Of a DNA stretch of 36,796 nucleotides, positions 1 to 11,623 are shown piece after piece. The stretch lies in NCBI GenBank assembly GCA_011947345.1, contig JAAVTG010001019.1, positions 1 to 36,796 of the forward strand, written 5' to 3'. Position numbers and translations under genes: made by a program. Origin of the DNA: Phytophthora quininea (Eukaryota; Oomycota; Peronosporomycetes; Peronosporales; Peronosporaceae). The first letter of the stretch is position 1. Every line of letters starts with the position of its first letter. The notes below the pieces were generated by a model. That model was not told the DNA's origin, ran no database searches, and worked only from the letters and a program-made list of their open reading frames with translations.

Positions 1-14
1 TCGAACGAGGCTTG

Positions 15-341
15 CTAACGACTCGTAGTGACTCTGATCATTGACCGCTCTTCTAACTGACTCTTAATTCCGCTCCCTAGCAAAGAGCGAAGTTCACCAA
101 CGCGCCAATTCTTCTTGAGCAGACGAACCCGATCGCGGACTTGTTTTTCCGCCACGACTTGTTGGATTGCAGATGACACTAGCTCTACAACGTGTCTCCG
201 CACACAAGCTGACTCGCCGTACTTCGCTACAAACGCCTTTTCCGCAACCTCTTCCTTCGTCACTCCTTGTCGTTGTCCTCTGTGAAGCGGAAACCATCTA
301 CCCAAGCGACTGTTTGCTGGTTGAGAAGTGAGGCAAATCAC
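15..341 (-). CDS. Possible 3' exon of an unrecognised host gene
   Basis: An open frame of about 108 codons ends at a stop at 15-17. No ATG opens it: the codon at 341 is GTG, which fits an exon or the end of a longer gene better than a complete gene. The translation is charged and helix-prone, with a KEEVAEKAF stretch, and has no motif I can assign. Candidate acceptor AG dinucleotides lie near 320, 312 and 291. It is on the same strand as, and just downstream of, the host ORF interrupted at 500/30649, so it could be that gene's next exon. I found no donor/acceptor pair I would commit to. Coding status is moderate and function is unknown. Confidence 0.35.
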   Translation of the reverse strand: MICLTSQPANSRLGRWFPLHRGQRQGVTKEEVAEKAFVAKYGESACVRRHVVELVSSAIQQVVAEKQVRDRVRLLKKNWRVGELRSLLGSGIKSQLEERSMIRVTTSR

Positions 342-454
342 ACCTCGATTTGCTCATTTGAAGTAAACTGGCATCAGGTGGCAACGAAAGCAAACCGTAC
401 TGCTAAAGTTAGATGATGCAAGTTGTCGATTCTACTAGCAGATGTCCGTCAAAT

Positions 455-500
455 TCAAACCGACACAGTTTTGCTAAGTACCTCTACTGCTATCAGAAGA
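455..500 (-). pseudogene. Host ORF, segment downstream of the Helitron block (stop codon at 455-457)
   Basis: If the 30.1 kb Helitron block is removed, the frame entering from 30649 continues without shift through 500-455 (LLIAVEVLSKTVSV, then stop). The two pieces, 206 nt from the ATG at 30854 plus 46 nt, sum to 252 nt, exactly 84 codons. This supports 500/30649 as the original uninterrupted site. A GT donor inside this stretch (GTACTT near 479) could instead lead into the ORF at 15-341. The product is not recognised. Confidence 0.5.
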
Positions 501-509
501 CTAGTTGAG

Positions 510-524
510 CGCCGCTACGCGGCG
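510..524 (-). other. Helitron copy 1 3' terminal hairpin
   Basis: A 6-bp stem (CGCCGC/GCGGCG) with a 3-nt loop lies just inside the CTAG end at 501-504. This is the subterminal hairpin typical of Helitron 3' ends, thought to act as the rolling-circle stop signal. A second stem-loop, CCCGCC/GGCGGG at 554-576, has the same GCTACGC core. Confidence 0.8.
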
Positions 525-714
525 GTTATGGTTGGATGTAGCTGTGTGGACTGCCCGCCTGCTACGCTCCGGCGGGATGATTTAGCTTTTTACACGAACT
601 ACTAAGTAGTGCAATCTAAATAATACAGGCGTATAAAATGTTTCATGAAAGCTGCCAAGTGGCATTTGTCCAACATAAAGCTAGGTTCTAGCTCGCAGTG
701 GCAAGCTACTACAT

Positions 715-2906
715 CTAGCCTAGAAATGCACCTCGACTCCTAATCAAAATCTGCGTGTACACGTTTCTCGTGTACACTCCTCCGTCTGGGTCTACGAACT
801 CTGGATACTCAATCAACGCCTTCAACTTGCTTCGAGAGGTCACGCGAGACAACGCCACATACAACTGGCCATGGGGAAAGCACGGGGAAGCCAAGTACAG
901 CCCCAAGTTTAACACCGTCTGACCTTGGGCCTTGTTAATCGTCATGGCGAATGCTGGTTGCACGGGAACTGCTTTCGTCGTAGCCGGAAGGAAATCGAGT
1001 TGTCGTCGTCGCTCACGAACATAATTCTCGGGATGAGTACTTCTTGGCCTGTTCGTTCTCCAGTCATAATTGTTGCTCTAATGACGTGGTCCTTCAAGTC
1101 GACGATTCGTAGACGCGTTCCGTTGCACAGTCCAAGATCCGGGTTCAGATTTCATCATCATGATGGGGATGCCCTTCTTGAGCAACAGTCTGTGAGGTGG
1201 AATCCCGTTCATGTTCACCGAGTGGAGGAACTCCTGCTCGAAAACGTTCCGTCATCATCCTCCACCGAGTCCACCGACAAATACTCCCGCGCTGTCTCCG
1301 GAAGTCGAGCTGCGACTGCCTCGTTGATTCTCCGTACCGTCTCGTTCGTAGTCGTCAAAATGGTCCGACTGGCAAAATAATCATCACTCGCAACCTCCGG
1401 ATTCGCAACGTCGGCATACATTGCGTCAATGATGCGGGTCATACCCCTTGGTATTGCCCCTGGAGCTATTTCCTCGTCCTCGTCGTCTCTACAGGAGGAT
1501 TCGGGATCAGCATATCAGCAGGAATCTTGATGTAGTCATTGCCAAGATCAGCACGTTTTTCGTGCCGACCCTCTCCAACGGCAAGCAAAAATTCAGAGAA
1601 AGAGAGGATATCCTCGTCGCTTTCTCCTGTCCCCTCGCTCCCAATGCGCATGTTCTGTGTTAACCGAACCTGCAAAAAGTGTCTCCACAGAGGCGATTCC
1701 TTTATACACGCGTTGGTCGTTTCTGCGGGCGTGCTCTCTTCACGACAGGAAGGATCTGGCGGAAATCTCCTGAGAGCACAAAAACCTTTCCGCCGAAAGG
1801 CTCCCTGGGGTTATCCATAATGTCCCGTAGCGTTCGGTCGACAGCCTCAAACGCGTGGCGATGCGTCATCGGAGCTTCATCCCAAATGACCAAACTGGTC
1901 TGCTGGATAAGCTTGCGCAGGTGCGACTGTTTGAAAATCGAACACGTAGAATCCTTGTCCAGTTTCAGCGGAATTTTGAAAGTAGAATGCGCCGTACGCC
2001 CGCCCATGAGAAGCAGAGATGCAATTCCACTGGATGCAACAGCAAGTGCAATCTTCCCATCCAGACGCACCCTGGCCAAAATATGTCGAAGTAGCGTAGA
2101 CTTTCCCGTTCCACCAGGCCCATCAACAAAGAAAAGCTTTTGTGAAATTTCCCGCGTGGATGACCTGCCCCCGTCGTTACGCGAAGCGCTGGCCGTCGAT
2201 ACCTCATGTCCTGACTCGGCTTCGACGGCTTGTATGATCTGGTCGAATACGGCTTTCTGCCCTTCGTTGAGTTTGGCCTCGTCGCGAACAATAGCCTCCA
2301 ATGTCCTTGTGCTGTAGCTTTTCTCGCGGCGTATGAGATTGTTGTCGAGAAGGGACTCTCGAACCAAACTCGGGAAATCACTCAACTGCGGAAGGTCAAA
2401 ATCGGTCACAGCATACCCACTCACCTTTAGCAAATCGTTCACGCTTTTTAGCGTCTCAAACATCACCACAGTCTCTCGTGTAGACTCGGGAGATCCCGGT
2501 GCTTATGCGCTATGTCCCGATTCAATTCCTCATAGAATTGGTCCCACAACCCACGGACGTCACTTGGCATCGAGTACACTAACAGTGTACTGAAGAGCTG
2601 TCGAAGTTGGTATGGCATCTGAAAACTTGCAGCCTCTGTCATGCATGCAACCCACTCTTGGTCGTTGTCAAGATATCCCAATTGTAACGCTGCATCCCTA
2701 AACGTGGGACATACGACGCCGTTAACTGTCCGTATATCCTCGAACGATGTAGGTCCTCTTCGATTGCAGAGCAGTATTCGGAGGAAAACTTCTCGCCATC
2801 CCGGGGGACACATGAACCAATCTTCCAGTGCCGCTCTATACTGCTTACGCCGAACCCACTGCTTCTCGTTCCAAACGAACTCCTTGGGGATGTCTTTGTA
2901 CAGCAT
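715..2906 (-). pseudogene. Helitron copy 1: Pif1-like helicase region, broken
   Basis: This is the C-terminal half of the RepHel transposase, a 5'-3' DNA helicase of the Pif1/RecD superfamily used in rolling-circle transposition. Walker A GPGGTGKST is at about 2104-2130. It is followed by Walker B VIWDEAP, GDFRQILPVV, the Q-rich NMR segment, and near the end NKAQGQT and GQLYVALSRVTS. Breaks relative to the other copies lie near 2490, 1735, 1490, 1240, 1160 and 960-1000, mostly 1-2 nt. Copy 1 is the only copy that keeps two joints in frame: five T's at the WRHFLQV joint (near 1675) and five T's at GRHEKRADL (near 1556). Stop at 715. Confidence 0.85.
755..777. repeat. Inverted repeat in the helicase C-terminus (shortened loop)
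   Basis: GTGTACACG and CGTGTACAC face each other. Copies 2 and 3 have 10-bp arms around a 6-nt loop (7310-7335 and 24302-24327 approximately). Copy 1 has lost 3 bp at the arm/loop edge, removing one codon without a frameshift. Confidence 0.6.
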
Positions 2907-2944
2907 CGTCTTCGCGATCTGGTTCTCTGGGGCGTCGCTCTGAC

Positions 2945-5048
2945 ATAATTCAAAAACCTCGTGAGGTGGTGTGCGCGCTTCTTTCCAGAATCGCGGTGGG
3001 ATCTTCCCTTACGTCGAAATGAATCATATGCTCTCTCTCCAAATGCACGGTAAGTTGCACGACAGAGTGAGTTTTCCCTTGAACCGCGTAATTCAGAAGC
3101 CGGATGCACGCCTCCACAGGAAATATACCGAGCATCTAAATATCGCAGGATTTCGTTTGGCTCTTCGCTTAGGAGTTGCTCAGACGGACGACCATTGCCC
3201 GAATCGACGACGACGATTGTCATGACGGTCCTATCTGATCCCTTGTACACGTACTTGTAAATATACTTGACCGCGGTGATTCCAGTACAAACCTCTACGT
3301 TGATGTGGCAATCGTACTTCTGAGAGAAGTACGGGTTATAGAGGACCACCCACTTGCGGTGGCATTATCATACTTCCGCCCTTTGAACTTTAGAACTCCA
3401 CTCCGCTCGCGGCGTTTATACTCTGGGTATCCATTCACATCCGCCTGAGTCGCCGTATTCAACTTTTTCGGAAAACCTTTGGAGCACTTCCCGTCTTTCA
3501 TGCAAGCACAATTGGGATTCGCGGCGCCACACGGACCATGCATCATACACGTCATCACGGTCTTGTAAAGATCAGGGTTGGTCGCCTCGTCGGGTATTTC
3601 GGCGGACACCATCGCATCAATCACTTCTCGGCTTCGCGGCTTATCCTGATCATCCAGAATAATCAATATGTGTGCATGCGGCAGACCTCGCTTCTGAAAC
3701 TCCACAACGTAAATCCGAGCACGAACACGGCCCAACACACCGGCGTCCAAATCTGCAAGTAATTCCCGCAATTTCTGGTTCCAGACACGCGCAACGATAT
3801 CGGGACGGTCCTGTGCGGTCTGTCCTTCCGACAGCTCACTTGTAATTTCACTCCACTCTGGGTTGCAAGTCATCGTCATGAAAATATCTGGCTTTCCATA
3901 CTCGGCCACAATTGTCATAGAGTCCTTGTAGCATTTGTACATGTATCGGGGCTACCAGTATAGGTAGCTGGTAGAATCCGCCGCAAGCCATACTGGTTCA
4001 GGAAATGTTTTTGCTGACGGCCCCCAGAACCCGCGTGGCTCTCCTCATCACGCATCTCAACCGCGCTCTCGTTGATGTAGGCGTCTTCCACACCTCTGTA
4101 CAGGTCCGCGCGGATCTCTTTCTGGTTATTCGCAACCCACCTTAAACTATCCTGCTCCACTTTAGCTCGTTGATCCACACACCATTGCTGAAAAAGCCGA
4201 CCACCGAGATGTAGCACTGATCCATCACCCGGCTTAGGGAACAAACGAAAAGCCGTGAACTCTCGAAGAGACATCTTGGGCTCCTTTCGACGTGTCTGGC
4301 CGTTTGCATAGGTATCGGTAAAAGACCATCCTAACTCTCCGCTTGGAAAAAGCAACGGGTACTGGAGTGGGTCGTACATCGGGTTCGTCTCGAACAAACG
4401 GAGGAGACGCCGCTGCTTCGTGTAGATGATAAGGTCTCTGTGTTTGTCGAGGTTTCCGTCCTCCACCAGTGTCGCCCCAACCTCAGACACGGTTGGTAAA
4501 TTTGTTGTGCCAGGTCGCCTGCGATCCGCGTACAGGTTAAACTGGAGATCCACGATCTCTTTCCCGTCCGCTACCTCTTTCCGAAGGAGCTCTCCAAAAT
4601 TCAAGAACTGCTGCCCGAAAGGATTAACTGTTGCCATCATGTGCTCAAGGGTTCCCAGTTTTTCCCGGTCCAAGTGAGCAAAAATGCCTTCGCGACGCGC
4701 TGCCCGTTTATGCATATCCGGATCTACGATGTAAATCTGCGCGAACTTCGCAGGTGCTGGTTGGCTTGTGTCGAAGTAGTCGATCGACGGGAGTAGAGAA
4801 CCGAGATAGTGACCCATGGCACCTTGGATCCTGTACGTGTAAACACCGCGCTGCCCCTGCACCGAAGTATCCTCTCTCACGCGTTGAATGGCGGAGCTAT
4901 CACTTCTAGACGCCCCGATGGACGTGAAAGCAAACACCTGGTTGTACGCACGGATGTGTTCTCTGAACTCCTGCTCTCGATAAAAGTCGTGGAGGTAATT
5001 GGGAGCTGCTTTCAATCCCGGTAGCTGTACCTTTCCTTCAGACAACAT
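2945..5048 (-). pseudogene. Helitron copy 1: Rep (HUH/Y2) nuclease region, broken
   Basis: This is the rolling-circle initiator half of RepHel. The block opens with the ATG at 5048 (MLSEGKVQLPGLK). The FMTMTCNPEW motif is followed by the HUH metal motif GLPHAHIL (about 3665-3690), a Cys-rich CGAANPNCACMKDGKCSKGF segment, and the two-tyrosine motif KYIYKYVYKG (about 3242-3270), whose tyrosines cut and join DNA in this family. Breaks lie near 3945 (a lost G in the TGSP region), 3350 (4 bp lost), 3390 (3 bp lost) and 3115. The KGFPKKLN joint near 3465 is intact here but broken in copy 2. Confidence 0.85.
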
Positions 5049-6238
5049 GAGAAAGCAGATTCACCCGGCCATTTGCAGGCCCCACACCAAGCACACTGTA
5101 TCTGATCTGGAAGCTTGTGCCGACCGTCTTCAACATTTTTCCCAGACACCTTGGACTTGCAGAAGCTCTCGTGGTTACAGAGTGCGTGACCGCGTCGAGG
5201 GCAACGGTTTCTAACCCGCCTGTTCTCGTTTTCGGCCTCGCGTCGCTCCGCACGCTGTGCCTCCGTTTGGGCGTCATGCCTCTGTCGACGCCGCAATGTA
5301 TCGCGTTCCAGAGCTGCCTCCCTCGTGGTTTCCTTGGAGTATACGCCGAACTTCGTGATCGATGCGATTACGTTCACCTTCCGCCTCACGCTCGGCTTCT
5401 GTCAGGAGCGATCGTCGAGCTTCTTGGCTTGCTCGCGCTTCCTCCTGGCGACTTGTACGTTCCTCTTCCGTCTCGTCATAGCGCCTAGCCTCCTGATAGA
5501 TGCGATCACGCTCTCGCTCACTTTCCTTCTCTTCTTGCGATTGGCAATTACGGCGATTCAGCCGGTACATGCGATCTCTTTCCCGCTCCTGTTCCCTGTC
5601 GTCATGAGATAGATCCCCACGACGGCCTTCTTGATAGATACGATCGCGCTCTCTCACTTCCGCTCGAGCCACTTCTGTCAGATTTTCACGCCGAGCTTCT
5701 TGGTACAATCTGTCATGTTCTCTCCTGGTCTGAACTTGGTCTGTTTTCTTCCTGGCTCGTCGAATCCGCTGCAGCTCTCGATTCCGTGTCCGAGTACGTT
5801 CTTTCTGGGATGCGGTCATGTTGGCTCTCCGTTTCCGCGCGTCCTCGGCTTTCTTCGCACGGATCCTCTCCGCTTCGTCTGGTTCAGGTATTACCGCACT
5901 TGGTGCAGGAGTTGCCACCGTCACGGGGCAATTTCTCCCATAGCCTCGGCGTAACGCCGTTGATGTTCTGCTGGATCATCTTCCTCCTGCTTACCTTCTT
6001 GATCGCCACTTATGTCGACAGCTGGTGCTTGGACCTCCCGAGTTGTGATGTGGTCCGCGTTCAACGTTAACGCTTCCAGAGCCTTGTTGAGATTACATCG
6101 CCTGCTACTTCGTCTTCGTTGGCGCTTCCGCTTGTCCGCTCGATCCTCAGGTCCGCATGGAGTCGCGTTAACGCGTTCGTTCTCCCGCAACTCTTTTTCT
6201 ATGTCCTCGCGCGTCCGCTTGCGCTTGGGTCGCGCCAT
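5012..6238 (-). pseudogene. Helitron copy 1: N-terminal STPR/zinc region, broken
   Basis: It starts at the ATG at 6238 in a favourable GCCATGG context (MARPKRKRTRED), a basic, possibly nuclear-targeting N-terminus. 23-residue STPR-type repeats follow, then the CxWCGA..W....CC zinc motif that precedes Rep in Helitrons. The frame breaks near 5925 (G-run one short) and near 5312 (2 nt missing relative to copy 3). The last frame overruns the Rep ATG and stops at 5012. The STPR block is essentially identical to copy 2 and unlike copy 3. Confidence 0.75.
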
Positions 6239-6678
6239 GGCGTCCTGTGGACACGAAACAGAGCCACACAGCGCGTTAGACATTACGCCTAAGTACGTCC
6301 ACATTTTTATATGCAGGTTGGAGTCTTGATCTCGGATCTTGGGTCTTTTGCGTCGTTTTGTTGAGTGTGTTTGCATCTGCGTACTGCCTGGCGTGCCAGC
6401 TCCTTCGTAATAAGCCGCAAACATATCCGCCTACAACATACCCAAAAATGGGTACGGAGTGGTTTTTGCTGCACCATAAATGGCACCGTCGGCAAGTCCA
6501 GGTTTGAGCGCCCGGGCAGTACTGAGAGTCTTCGTGCGATATCCGTTGCACATCGCTTTTCAGCGGAAGCTCGACATCAACAGGTCGAAAGCTTCGGGTA
6601 AATTTGGCCAATAGGCAGGCGCCATAGTGTGCTCTCACTCAGAGTGGGTGGTGGGCCGCAGCCCCTTAGCACGACACC

Positions 6679-6696
6679 CCCAGCGCAAGCGCTGGG
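6679..6696. repeat. Perfect 8-bp hairpin in the Helitron 5' leader (copy 1)
   Basis: CCCAGCGC-AA-GCGCTGGG lies between the 5' terminus and the coding start. It is conserved in copy 2 (13257-13274), copy 3 (30320-30337) and the truncated element (13933-13950). Its role is unknown. It could be a leader structure or part of replication initiation. Confidence 0.6.
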
Positions 6697-6841
6697 CCAT
6701 ATACTTCACCCTAACTTCCTCCCAGGAGTCTAGGACTATCTGTGCGTGGTGGCTTCGTCTCCACTTAAGTCTAACATGCATACATGCAACGCACCTTTCC
6801 GCCCGCGCGCGCTTCTTCTTTTGAATTTGGGGGCAAACGTC

Positions 6842-7047
6842 CCAGTAAAGTACGAATTGGTGTGGTCCACTTTCTCGGGCCGCCTTCGCTCCGCTCGGCA
6901 GCGATTGGCCGAAACTCTTTCGGCGAATGGGCGCCGCCGTCGCTGGCGCTCGGCAGCCAATGGCAGCGCCGGATCTTGTCCATCGAAACTCGGCGACCGA
7001 CCGACAGACAAACGGACAGACAGCAAGTCTCTAGTAGTAGTCTAAGA
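6842..7047 (-). promoter_or_regulatory. Helitron 5' terminal segment (copy 1)
   Basis: This is the terminal 206 bp beginning with TC at 7047. It contains CCGA/CAGA short repeats and several CCAAT/ATTGG-type motifs in GC-rich DNA, which fits a promoter, although promoter function is inferred. It is the same segment reused at the head of every array unit. Confidence 0.6.
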
Positions 7048-7058
7048 CTAGCCGAGCG

Positions 7059-7075
7059 CCGCCGCTACGCGGCGG
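7059..7075 (-). other. Helitron copy 2 3' terminal hairpin
   Basis: A 7-bp stem CCGCCGC/GCGGCGG with a 3-nt loop ends 7 bp before CTAG. A second stem-loop at about 7109-7131 (CCGCC/GGCGG) carries the same GCTACGC core. Confidence 0.8.
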
Positions 7076-7269
7076 TGGGTTATGGTTGGATGCAGCTGTG
7101 TGGACCGGCCGCCTCCGCTACGCTCCGGCGGGATGATGTAGCTTTCACACGAATTAGTAAGTAGTTTAATCTAAAACGTACCGGCATATAAAACGTGTCA
7201 TAAAAATTGCCAAGTGGCATTTGTCCAACATAAAGCTAGGTTCTAGTTCGCAGTGGCAAGCTACTACAT

Positions 7270-9473
7270 CTAGCCTAGAAATACACCTCGACTCCTAATC
7301 AAAATCTGCGTGTACACGATGTTTCTCGTGTACACTCCTCCGTCTGGGTCTACGAACTCTGGATACTCAATCAACGCCTTCAACTTGATTCGAGAGGTCA
7401 CGCGAGACAACGCCACATACAACTGGCCATGCGAAAAGCACGGGGAAGCCAAGTACAGCCCCAAGTTTAACACCGTCTGACCTTGGGCCTTGTTAATCGT
7501 CATGGCGAATGCTGGTTGCACGGGGAACTGCTTTCGTCGTAGCCGGAAGGGGAAATCGGAGTTGTCGTCGTCGCTCACGAACATAATTCTCGGGATGAGT
7601 ACTTCTTGGCCTGTTCGTTCTCCAGTCATAATCGTTGCTCTAATGACGTGGTCCTTCAAGTCGACGATTCGTAGACGCGTTCCGTTGCACAGTCCAAGAT
7701 CCGGGTTCAGATTTCTCATCATCATGATGGGGATGCCCTTCTTGAGCAACAGTCTGTGAGGTGGAATCCCGTTCATGTTCACCGAGTGGAGGAACTCCTG
7801 CTCGAAAAACGTTCCGTCATCATCCTCCACCGAGTCCACCGACAAATACTCCCGCGCTGTCTCCGGAAGTCGAGCTGCGACTGCCTCGTTGATTCTCCGT
7901 ACCGTCTCATTCGTAGTCGTCAAAATGGTCCGACTGGCAAAATAATCATCACTCGCAACCTCCGGATTCGCAACGTCGGCATACATTGCGTCAATGATGC
8001 GGGTCATACCCCTTGGTATTGCCTCTGGAGCTATTTCCTCGTCCTCGTCGTCTTCTACAGGAGGATTCGGGATCAGCATATCAGCAGGAATCTTGATGTA
8101 GTCATTGCCAAGATCAGCACGTTTTCGTGCCGACCCTCTCCAACGGCAAGCAAAAATTCAGAGAAAGAGAGGATATCCTCGTCGCTTTCTCCTGTCCCCT
8201 CGCTCCCAATGCGCATATTCTGTGTTAACCGAACCTGCAAAAGTGTCTCCACAGAGGCGATTCCTTTATACACGCGTTGATCGTTTCTGCAGGCGTGCCT
8301 CTCTTCACGACAGGAAGGATCTGGCGGAAATCTCCTGAGAGCACAAAAATCTTTCCGCCGAAAGGCTCCTGGGGTTATCCATAATGTCCCGTAGCGTTCG
8401 GTCGACAGCCTCAAACGCGTGGCGATGCGTCATCGGAGCTTCATCCCAAATGACCAAACTGGTCTGCTGGATAAGCTTGCGCAGGTGCGACTGTTTGAAA
8501 ATCGAACACGTAGAATCCTTGTCCAGTTTCAGCGGAATTTTGAAAGTAGAATGCGCCGTACGCCCGCCCATGAGAAGCAGAGACGCAATTCCACTGGATG
8601 CAACAGCAAGTGCAATCTTCCCATCCAGACGCACCCTGGCCAAAATGTGTCGAAGTAGCGTAGACTTTCCCGTTCCACCAGGCCCATCAACAAAGAAAAG
8701 CTTTTGTGAAATTTCCCGCGTGGATGACCTGCCCCCGTCGTTACGCGAAGCGCTGGCCGTCGATACCTCATGTCCTGACTCGGCTTCGACGGCTTGTATG
8801 ATCTGGTCGAATACGGCTTTCTGCCCTTCGTTGAGTTTGGCCTCGTCGCGAACAATAGCCTCCAATGTCCTTGTGCTGTAGCTTTTCTCGCGGCGTATGA
8901 GATTGTTGTCGAGAAGGGACTCTCGAACCAAACTCGGGAAATCACTCAACTGCGGAAGGTCAAAATCGGTCACAGCATACCCACTCACCTTTAGCAAATC
9001 GTTCACGCTTTTTAGCGTCTCAAACATCACCACAGTCTCTCGTGTAGACTCGGGGAGATCCCGGTGCTTATGCGCTATGTCCCGATTCAATTCCTCATAG
9101 AATTGGTCCCACAACCCACGGACGTCACTTGGCATCGAGTACACTAACAGTGTACTGAAGAGCTGTCGAAGTTGGTATGGCATCTGAAAACTTGCAGCCT
9201 CTGTCATGCATGCAACCCACTCTTGGTCGTTGTCAAGATATCCCAATTGTAACGCTGCATCCCTAAACGTGGGACATACGACGCCGTTAACTGTCCGTAT
9301 ATCCTCGAACGATGTAGGTCCTCTTCGATTGCAGAGCAGTATTCGGAGGAAAAACTTCTCGCCATCCCGGGGGACACATGAACCAATCTTCCGAGTGCCG
9401 CTCTATACTGCTTACGCCGAACCCACTGCTTCTCGTTCCAAACGAACTCCTTGGGGATGTCTTTGTACAGCAT
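7270..9473 (-). pseudogene. Helitron copy 2: Pif1-like helicase region, broken
   Basis: Frames run 9473-9204, 9246-8305 (Walker A at about 8662-8688, Walker B VIWDEAP, GDFRQI), a short frame around 8270-8073, and an unbroken 8079-7270 segment of 269 codons. That last segment covers the C-terminal helicase core, including NKAQGQT and QLYVALSRVTS, with its natural stop at 7270. Breaks near 8368 (one C lost), 8240 and 8122 (T-runs of four instead of five) are all homopolymer changes. Near 9350-9395 both an extra A and an extra G are seen relative to copy 1. Confidence 0.87.
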
Positions 9474-9509
9474 CGTCTTCGCGATCTGGTTCTCTGGGGC
9501 GTCGCTCTG

Positions 9510-11623
9510 ACATAATTCAAAAACCTCGTGAGGTGCGTGTGCGCGCTTCTTTCCAGAATCGCGGTGGGATCTTCCTTACGTCGAAATGAATCATATGCTC
9601 TCTCTCCAAATGCACGGTAAGTTGCACGACAGAGTGAGTTTTCCCTTGAACCGCGTAATTCAGAAGCCGGATGCACGCCTCCACAGGGGAAATATACCGA
9701 GCATCTAAATATCGCAGGATTTCGTTTGGCTCTTCGCTTAGGCGTTGCTCAGACGGACGACCATTGCCCGAATCGACGACGACGATTGTCATGACGGTCC
9801 TATCTGATCCCTTGTACACGTACTTGTAAATATACTTGACCGCGGTGATTCCAGTACAAACCTCTACGTTGATGTGGCAATCGTACTTCTGAGAGAAGTA
9901 CGGGTTATAGGAGACCACCCACTTGTTTGCGGTGGCATTATCATACTTCCGCCCTTTGAACTTTAGAACTCCCGCACTCCGCTCGCGGCGTTTATACTCT
10001 GGTATCCATTCACATCCGCCTGAGTCGCCGTATTCAACTTTTCGGAAAACCTTTGGAGCACTTCCCGTCTTTCATGCAAGCACAATTGGGATTCGCGGCG
10101 CCACACGGACCATGCATCATACACGTCATCACGGTCTTGTAAAGATCAGGGTTGGTCGCCTCGTCGGGTATTTCGGCGGACACCATCGCATCAATCACTT
10201 CTCGGCTTCGCGGCTTATCCTGATCATCCAGAATAATCAATATGTGTGCATGCGGCAGACCTCGCTTCTGAAACTCCACAACGTAAATCCGAGCACGAAC
10301 ACGGCCCAACACACCGGCGTCCAAATCTGCAAGTAATTCCCGCAATTTCTGGTTCCAGACACGCGCAACGATATCGGGACGGTCCTGTGCGGTCTGTCCT
10401 TCCGACAGCTCACTTGTAATTTCACTCCACTCTGGGTTGCAAGTCATCGTCATGAAAATATCTGGCTTTCCATACTCGGCCACAATTGTCATAGAGTCCT
10501 TGTAGCATTTGTACATGTATCGGGGGCTGCCAGTATAGGTAGCTGGTAGAATCCGCCGCAAGCCATACTGGTTCAGGAAATGTTTTTGCTGACGGCCCCC
10601 AGAACCCGCGTGGCTCTCCTCATCACGCATCTCAACCGCGCTCTCGTTGATGTAGGCGTCTTCCACACCTCTGTACAGGTCCGCGCGGATCTCTTTCTGG
10701 TTATTCGCAACCCACCTTAAACTATCCTGCTCCACTTTAGCTCGTTGATCCACACACCATTGCTGAAAAAGCCGACCACCGAGATGTAGCACTGATCCAT
10801 CACCCGGCTTAGGGAACAAACGAAAAGCCGTGAACTCTCGAAGAGACATCTTGGGCTCCTCCCGACGTGTCTGGCCGTTTGCATAGGTATCGGTGAAAGA
10901 CCATCCTAACTCTCCGCTTGGAAAAAGCAACGGGTACTGGAGTGGGTCGTACATCGGGTTCGTCTCGAACAAACGGAGGAGACGCCGCTGCTTCGTGTAG
11001 ATGATAAGGTCTCTGTGTTTGTCGAGGTTTCCGTCCTCCACCAGTGTCGCCCCAACCTCAGACACGGTTGGTAAATTTGTTGTGCCAGGTCGCCTGCGAT
11101 CCGCGTACAGGTTAAACTGGAGATCCACGATCTCTTTCCCGTCCGCTACCTCTTTCCGAAGGAGCTCTCCAAAATTCAAGAACTGCTGCCCGAAAGGATT
11201 AACTGTTGCCATCATGTGCTCGAGGGTTCCCAGTTTTTCCCGGTCCAAGTGAGCAAAAATGCCTTCGCGACGCGCTGCCCGTTTATGCATATCCGGATCT
11301 ACGATGTAAATCTGCGCGAACTTCGCAGGTGCTGGTTGGCTTGTGTCGAAGTAGTCGATCGACGGGAGTAGAGAACCGAGATAGTGACCCATGGCACCTT
11401 GGATCCTGTACGTGTAAACACCGCGCTGCCCCTGCACCGAAGTATCCTCTCTCACGCGTTGAATGGCGGAGCTATCACTTCTAGACGCCCCGATGGACGT
11501 GAAAGCAAACACCTGGTTGTACGCACGGATGTGTTCTCTGAACTCCTGCTCTCGATAAAAGTCGTGGAGGTAATTGGGAGCTGCTTTCAATCCCGGTAGC
11601 TGTACCTTTCCTTCAGACAACAT
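9510..11623 (-). pseudogene. Helitron copy 2: Rep (HUH/Y2) nuclease region, broken
   Basis: A 529-codon frame from the ATG at 11623 to 10034 covers the Helitron N domain, FMTMTCNPEW, the HUH motif GLPHAHIL (about 10239-10263) and the Cys-rich CACMKDGKCSKG segment. It is broken at a T-run (near 10040) and again near 10000. It resumes at 9918-9517 with the two-tyrosine motif KYIYKYVYKG (about 9811-9840). A lost C near 9574 breaks it again. Copies 1 or 3 are intact at each of these places. Confidence 0.88.

Larger units (their letters stand above)
501..7047 (-). mobile_element. Helitron copy 1 (6.55 kb, both termini present)
   Basis: The 5' TC is at 7047-7046. It is fused directly to the 3' CTAG of copy 2 at 7048, with no base between. 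The 3' CTAG is at 504-501 and is followed by host T. A GC-rich hairpin at 510-524 lies 5 bp inside the 3' end. The order of coding blocks on the minus strand is STPR/zinc region, Rep, helicase. It shares with copy 2 the same STPR block and a 2-nt loss near 5312, so the two are sister copies distinct from copy 3. It carries the most indels of the three. Confidence 0.9.

Noticed and set aside
1..500. A second, independent Helitron fragment at the left edge
   Set aside because: No similarity to any Helitron part is seen in 1-500, and the sequence continues the interrupted host frame.
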